DNA of 64,000 nt from assembly GCA_028532985.1 (NCBI GenBank), contig JANCIK010000001.1, forward strand, positions 248,001 through 312,000, in the 5' to 3' direction. Source of the DNA: Stropharia rugosoannulata. Taxonomy: Eukaryota > Basidiomycota > Agaricomycetes > Agaricales > Strophariaceae. The number at the start of each line of letters is the position of its first letter. Within the stretch, counting starts at the first letter, position 1. Below, in pieces: positions 59,716 through 64,000 of this stretch. The notes below the pieces were generated by a model, which was not told the DNA's origin, did no database searches, and was given only the letters and a program-made list of their open reading frames with translations. A program made the position numbers and the translations under genes.

Positions 59716-59818
59716 GGGCCCAACCGGGAATTGAACCCGGGACCACGCACATCTTATGCTCCTACTGAAGCGGGCAAGGAAACCCGAAGCACGTATCATG
59801 CTACTAGACCATTAGGCC
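59716..59818 (-). tRNA. tRNA-Pro(CGG) with intron
   Basis: On the minus strand GGCCTAA (from 59818) pairs with TTGGGCC (59723-59717) as acceptor stem with discriminator C at 59716. The D arm is TGGTCTAGTAGCATGAT. The anticodon stem CGTGC/GTGCG (two wobble pairs) closes the loop TTCGGGT with anticodon CGG. An intron of about 31 nt follows position 37. The T arm is CCGGG TTCAATT CCCGG. All invariant positions are present. Confidence 0.88.
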
Positions 59819-60190
59819 GCGAGTCGATGGGTAAATCGTTTGTATCACCAATATCTGTGGAAAGCTACCTAAAACAATTCAACAATAGCCTTTACATAGA
59901 GACTGTGGATGCTGAATATGAATCCTGATATTACTATCAGCGTCTTTCATGTATTAGCAAAGCGAACCTTGTATACTCAAGTATAGTTAGCGGTACGATT
60001 TGTGAGTATCTCGACAGCTTGAATATGTCCGACATTTACATACAAGACATTCACACGGGCCTTCAGACTCCCTTTTGTACAATACACATATACGGATATC
60101 GGCGTATACAGTAATGACGCTCACAGATGGGACTCTGGACTCAGAATACTCCGGTCCTGACCAAAATAACACAACGAAAGAACACAAAAA

Positions 60191-60279
60191 TGATCCCTAC
60201 CCGGATTGAACGGGTGACCTTATGGAAGCACCTTGTGAGAGGGCTGGAATCATACATTCTACCACTGAACTAAGGGATC
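60191..60279 (-). tRNA. tRNA-Trp(CCA) with short intron
   Basis: Acceptor stem GATCCCT (from 60279) pairs with AGGGATC; the discriminator is A at 60191. The D arm is TAGTTCAGTGGTAGAAT and the T arm ACCCG TTCAATC CGGGT. The anticodon loop TTCCAG reads CCA (Trp), with an intron of about 19 nt after position 37. The last pair of the anticodon stem (A31-C39) is a mismatch, which leaves a small doubt about function. Confidence 0.8.
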
Positions 60280-60347
60280 TTATGACGACCTAACGCTGCG
60301 CTAAATCTACTCGTCCACCTTTACGCTACAAGTTAAACTGATTATTC

Positions 60348-61825
60348 CTACTTCCAAAACTTGAACAATACCTCAATTACTAGAGACACGCCCTGGATTT
60401 CATACAAACGACCAAATCTTTCCCGTAGGTATTCTCCGTATTTCGATTGGTCGTCTTCCGAAAGAATAAACTCCCCAATACATGTCGGTGCCACAAATTC
60501 GAGGTATAATATTATTGTGGCACGCGGCGTGGCAGCGGAATTGTGAGCGAGTAGCATACGGCTTGGTCGAAGATAGTCCACAAGCGCCGTGTCGTTGACG
60601 TAATTATAGAGCACGTCTAGGCTTGATGGTATTGAATTGTCTGGTGAAGTCGGAGTTGCATCCCATTCAGCGATCCCTACTTTTATGTCAATAGTGATGC
60701 ACAGCTCTGGCGATGGTTCTGGTGGGAGCAAGCGGAGAGCGCAAGCCATGATTGAAGGCTGGTTACCGGTGGTGGGACGTAGTTCCTCAATTTTCTGATT
60801 GAATTTGATCTTCAGGGACGTCAGTGAGCCGAGGTGCGCGTAGTTCAATAGTACGCCTGGGAGATTATGAACGTCTGTACGCACATACAATTGGAATAAG
60901 CTCAGGGACGAGGTCGCAACCAACAACGTCACTTACTGTAGTCGAACTGGATCACCAGTGAGGTTAAAGTACGGCCGAGATGGTGAAGTACCTGCAACCC
61001 CATGTCGAGATCAGCACTTCTGTTGAATTGAATATTGAGGTATCGAAGCAACGGAGGTGGTGGATTTAATAATAGTAGGGCATCCAACATGGCAGGCTCC
61101 GTGTCAAATACAATGTACTTCAGATCGGAGAAGGACATGCGTTTATCGGCTGAATCCACAATTGCAAGTGGTGCAAACGACATCTTGACAGAGCGTAAAT
61201 GTGTGACAGCAGACATGCGGCATAGCGTCCGGGGCACTTGCTCCAGGTGTTCGAGAGTCAAGAAAGACATATAGGGCCCAGTACATACGCGCTCCAGGGC
61301 AATGCTAATTTCTTTGCCTAGAATTGAGATGTCGGCGATGATGCGGCCATGCGAGGGGACGATGCTAATCGTCGATCCAAGAAATAAGCCGTAGCCTACC
61401 TGACGATTACCCCGAGGATAGTAGTAGGTCCTTGATATCGAATGAAACGGCATTCGAAAGAGGGCGTTGAGAATAGCTGTGAATGACTCTTTCACGATGA
61501 ACATGGCAAATCTTAATTCGCCCTTGCTCACGGGAAAGAGGACGATGCACTGCTGAATATGCTGGGAAATACTTTCGTCGACTGGCCAGATGTTTGATGT
61601 AAGGAGCTCTGCGAATGCGTTTATACGCTTGTATGTGTATCGAGATGTCCGGTCGGTTAAGAACATTTCCAGCACGGAAAATCGAATTGCATTAGCATGG
61701 TGACGCCAACGACGAGAGACAAGGGCAGTTTTAGAGAGGTATGGCGAGTCCATGGACCTGAAGTCCAAGTCAGTGAGTGACTCCTCCAATATTTTTTCGA
61801 CTATTTCAGGCGGGATAGAGGGCAT
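60348..61825 (-). CDS. F-box protein, intact
   Basis: Exons 61825-60937 and 60874-60348 join in phase (GTAAGT...TACAG) and give 471 residues. The F-box is at the N-terminus, MPSIPPEIVEKILEESLTDLDF ... LSKTALVSRRWRHHANAIRF. The rest shows the same block order as the gene at 9789: EISIALERVCTGPYMSFLTLEHL, LRYLNIQFN and LGSLTSLKIKFNQKIEEL. It is likely an SCF adaptor with an unknown target. The region upstream of the ATG (61855-62212) is a copy of 2928-3285. Confidence 0.82.
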
Positions 61826-61854
61826 TGAGAGGAGTGATTGATTAAGTCGGTTAG

Positions 61855-62212
61855 CCAGAATTTTTTTTGGCGGTTAAAAAGAAAGGGCTGTTTGTTGCCA
61901 TAGTCACACTTTCTGTCGGCACGGTGGTGTTTACGGAATCAGCCAGAAGTTAAAATTTGTTGATTACACGTTCTCCGGAGTCCAGATGCCAGACAGTGAT
62001 GTAGTACGAGCACGCCACATTGCAGTATAAGTGCTTAGTATAACTGATTGATCGCCCAAGGAGACTCGCTCTGAAGACGACGAATATCTTGTAGTAGCCT
62101 AAAAACAGGAAAGGAGAGCAACACAACCATCTGTTTAATATTTACCCGTATTTACAGTCTTGCGTGTTTCAGGGACCCACTCATACACGAGACGTGGATA
62201 TCTTCACGGGCC
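61855..62212 (-). repeat. Promoter-region repeat, partner of 2928-3285
   Basis: Reverse complement matches 2928-3285 over the full length with roughly one difference per ten bases (estimated by eye). It ends about 30 bp before the F-box ATG. Confidence 0.8.
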
Positions 62213-62396
62213 ATTATAATTCCCAATTTCCCACCACCGTATAGCTCGGTACCTATTTTTGGATCAGAAAATTGGCACTTATAAAGCTTTGTAACGCTTT
62301 GCACTTGCGCTGTCTTGCTAGCCGAGGCTTCTAGTAAGCGAGCGTAGGAAGAACACGCAAAAAATCTGCAAAATTTCACAGCAAGTACACGGATAC

Positions 62397-63247
62397 TTAA
62401 GGAAGGACAATTCTACTGGGAAACCCTGTTTCTCGGAGAAACCCCAGGTTTCCGGGAAACCGCGTGATGCAGCATTTTTCGGGGTCTTTCCCACGATCAA
62501 TATGCCTTGCCGGCCGTGATGGCAGAAAGCGGCACTGTGCGGTTCTGGGGTCCCACATGCCAATGCCGTCCGCAAGCCGTCTGCGTGCAGAAACAACCAA
62601 ATTGAGCACACAAAAAAACACGACAGTCCAGCAGAGACTGTCACTCACTCGGAAAATCACCTCTCACGAACCATTTAACCACGTTCAAGCTACCCTTAAA
62701 GCTGCTGTTAGTAAACATACACACTGCTGAAGATTTAGAAAATTTTATTGAGATTGTTGATAATTTAGAAAGCTTAAAATCACGTTGGTTTATTTATACA
62801 AGCGGCCGGCCACGCGCAGGCTGGGACACTGGTACACTTGAAGTTCTTCTCCCCGCAGGCAGTGTGTACTCGGTAATAACAGGGTATGTACTGGCATATG
62901 CAAGCCATATGTCATCAAAATAGGGCAACAATTGGTCTAGCTGTCCAAACTAAATTATGTAGTAATGTGCACAGCAAGTAATTGACATACCTCTGCATAT
63001 TAGTCTGTCTAATACTATATACTGAGCTTTACGCACAGTTAAACTGGCTCTTTTCACGTAGTAATGAGCTCGCAAGTCACGGAAAGCACAACTTCTCACG
63101 ATAGCCTTGCCGAATGGGCGACGTTCGGCAGACACTGGCACTTCGGCAAGGGTTTCTTGCTGGCACCGGGTTGCTGCATAAGCAGTCGGAGAAACCCAGG
63201 GTTTCTCTGAGAAACGGGGTTTCCCAATAGAATTGTCCCTTAAGGAA
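62397..63247. mobile_element. MITE-like element with ~55-bp terminal inverted repeats
   Basis: Left end GGACAATTCTACTGGGAAAC (from 62405) is mirrored at the right end (63188-63239, reading GGACAATTCTATTGGGAAAC on the other strand). The inverted similarity extends through several GAAAC/GTTTC blocks for about 55 bp. The 8-bp direct repeat TTAAGGAA flanks both sides (62397-62404 and 63240-63247), with one extra C at the right junction. Eight-bp duplications are typical of hAT-type elements; a TTAA-targeting (piggyBac-like) reading is also possible. The interior has no transposase frame. Confidence 0.7.
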
Positions 63248-63403
63248 GGCGATAAGGCACTCTTCTTTGATGGTTGATGCGAACCAGAAATAGAACGAAG
63301 GACGCTCCCAGACGCTAGCGTACAAGCATGTAGTAGTATCCCGGCCGTTGTTCAAAAACAAAAATCCTCATTGAAACGATTCCAACCTCCCCTCGCCCTC
63401 CAC

Positions 63404-64000
63404 ATGTTTACTCCAACTACTGCCTCAGAGTCTGAGTCGTCGTCTTGCAGATGCACATCGACTTCAGAGTGCTATTGCAAATTTGATTATGAGCTCGGAA
63501 TAGACGTCGGACTTCTCGATGAGCCTTTCGAAGGCGACGGGCCAGGTAAGTAGTACTAATAATTCTACATCTGTGCGTTATTTACCTTTTTTTTGGGGAG
63601 GGGACAGTGATATGCCCGTCCTTTCCTACGCAAGCTGAAGGACACGGAGTATCAGAGACTAGCCCAGCTCTTGACGTTGCTCGTCAATCTCAGCCGAGTG
63701 AACTTCGAACCAATGAGCTGTGGACCGTTTCCGGACCTGCGGATAGCGAACGAGCTCATGAAAAAGTGGCCGAAAGTACTCTTGTCGGAGGTCCAGACGT
63801 TGATCTTGAAGCTCAAGGAACATGCGTACGAGGTCAAAGTTGCGTTAAGTTACAGTGGATAAGAGAAATATTTGACACGCCAAACCACTCCAAAAGGTCA
63901 GCAGACACGGAAACGTGGTCTATAACTTGTGGCTCGAAGAGGAAGGCGGCGGGAGCAGCCTTGGAGCCACATAAGCAAGCAGAGAATGAGCCCCCTCATT
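63404..64000 (+). CDS. Unrecognised protein, 3' truncated by window edge
   Basis: Exon 1 from ATG 63404 to 63546 encodes a Ser/Thr-rich start with a cysteine cluster (SSSCRCTSTSECYCKFDYELGIDVGLLDEPFEGDG). After a GTAAGT...GACAG intron, exon 2 (from 63608) joins in phase 1 and stays open to the end of the window, in total about 178 codons so far. It includes TVSGPADSERAHEKVAE, LQWIREIFDTP and CGSKRKAAGAA. I know no matching family. Continuous phase across the intron and over 390 open bases supports a real gene. Confidence 0.5.

Noticed and set aside
1..64000. CRISPR arrays, rRNA genes, bacterial operons
   Set aside because: No regularly spaced identical repeats, no rRNA signatures, and the intron-rich genes are clearly eukaryotic.

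Overview
The window is nuclear DNA of a filamentous basidiomycete, very probably an Agaricomycete. The evidence is dense short introns (about 45-60 nt, GTRNGT donors, CTNAN branch sites), an expanded F-box family, DUF6534-type membrane proteins, a PWWP gene, two intron-containing tRNA genes, and large Ty3/gypsy retrotransposons with DDE-transposase genes. Family names come from recognition of motifs; no database search was possible.

Layout. 1-1009: 3' part of a 2OG-Fe(II) oxygenase gene. 4482-6259: multi-spanning membrane protein of an Agaricomycete-wide family. 7886-11328: two tandem F-box genes, the first decayed. 11930-27836: one XPG/Rad2-type nuclease gene broken by a 2.5-kb insert with 11-bp terminal inverted repeats (12190-14718) and by a complete 11.46-kb LTR retrotransposon (element 1, 15868-27325); removing each insert on paper returns the reading frame. 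27954-29556: frameshifted 2OG dioxygenase-like gene (possibly TET/JBP type) on the minus strand. 30249-41771: element 2, same family, opposite orientation. 41891-46104: DDE-transposase-like gene. 46780-47030: F-box relic. 47397-48838: DUF6534-like gene. 50468-53201: PWWP protein with a LEDGF/TFIIS-N-like helical domain. 54400-55673: second DUF6534-like gene, minus strand. 57565-59105: conserved basidiomycete protein, minus strand. 59716-60279: tRNA-Pro and tRNA-Trp. 60348-61825: intact F-box gene, minus strand. 62397-63247: MITE-like element. 63404 to the right edge: start of an unrecognised gene.

The most unusual object is the retrotransposon family. Between integrase and the 3' LTR each copy carries about 3.8 kb with four spliced genes (called A, B, C and D here) transcribed antisense to gag-pol. 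Each has its own TATA element, at a near-constant distance from the ATG for A, B and C. The two copies are nearly identical in gag, pol and most of the LTR, but from gene B exon 2 through C and D to the last pol codons they are clearly diverged, with mostly synonymous or conservative changes in D. This suggests a modular, recombining element whose antisense genes were kept under protein-level selection. I do not recognise proteins A-C; D has a CX2C / CX2CX6C cysteine cluster.

The two elements form an inverted pair of about 11.5-kb arms around a 2.9-kb spacer. Most lesions that separate a copy from an intact state are one-base changes in short homopolymers, so assembly error has to be excluded before calling the copies dead.
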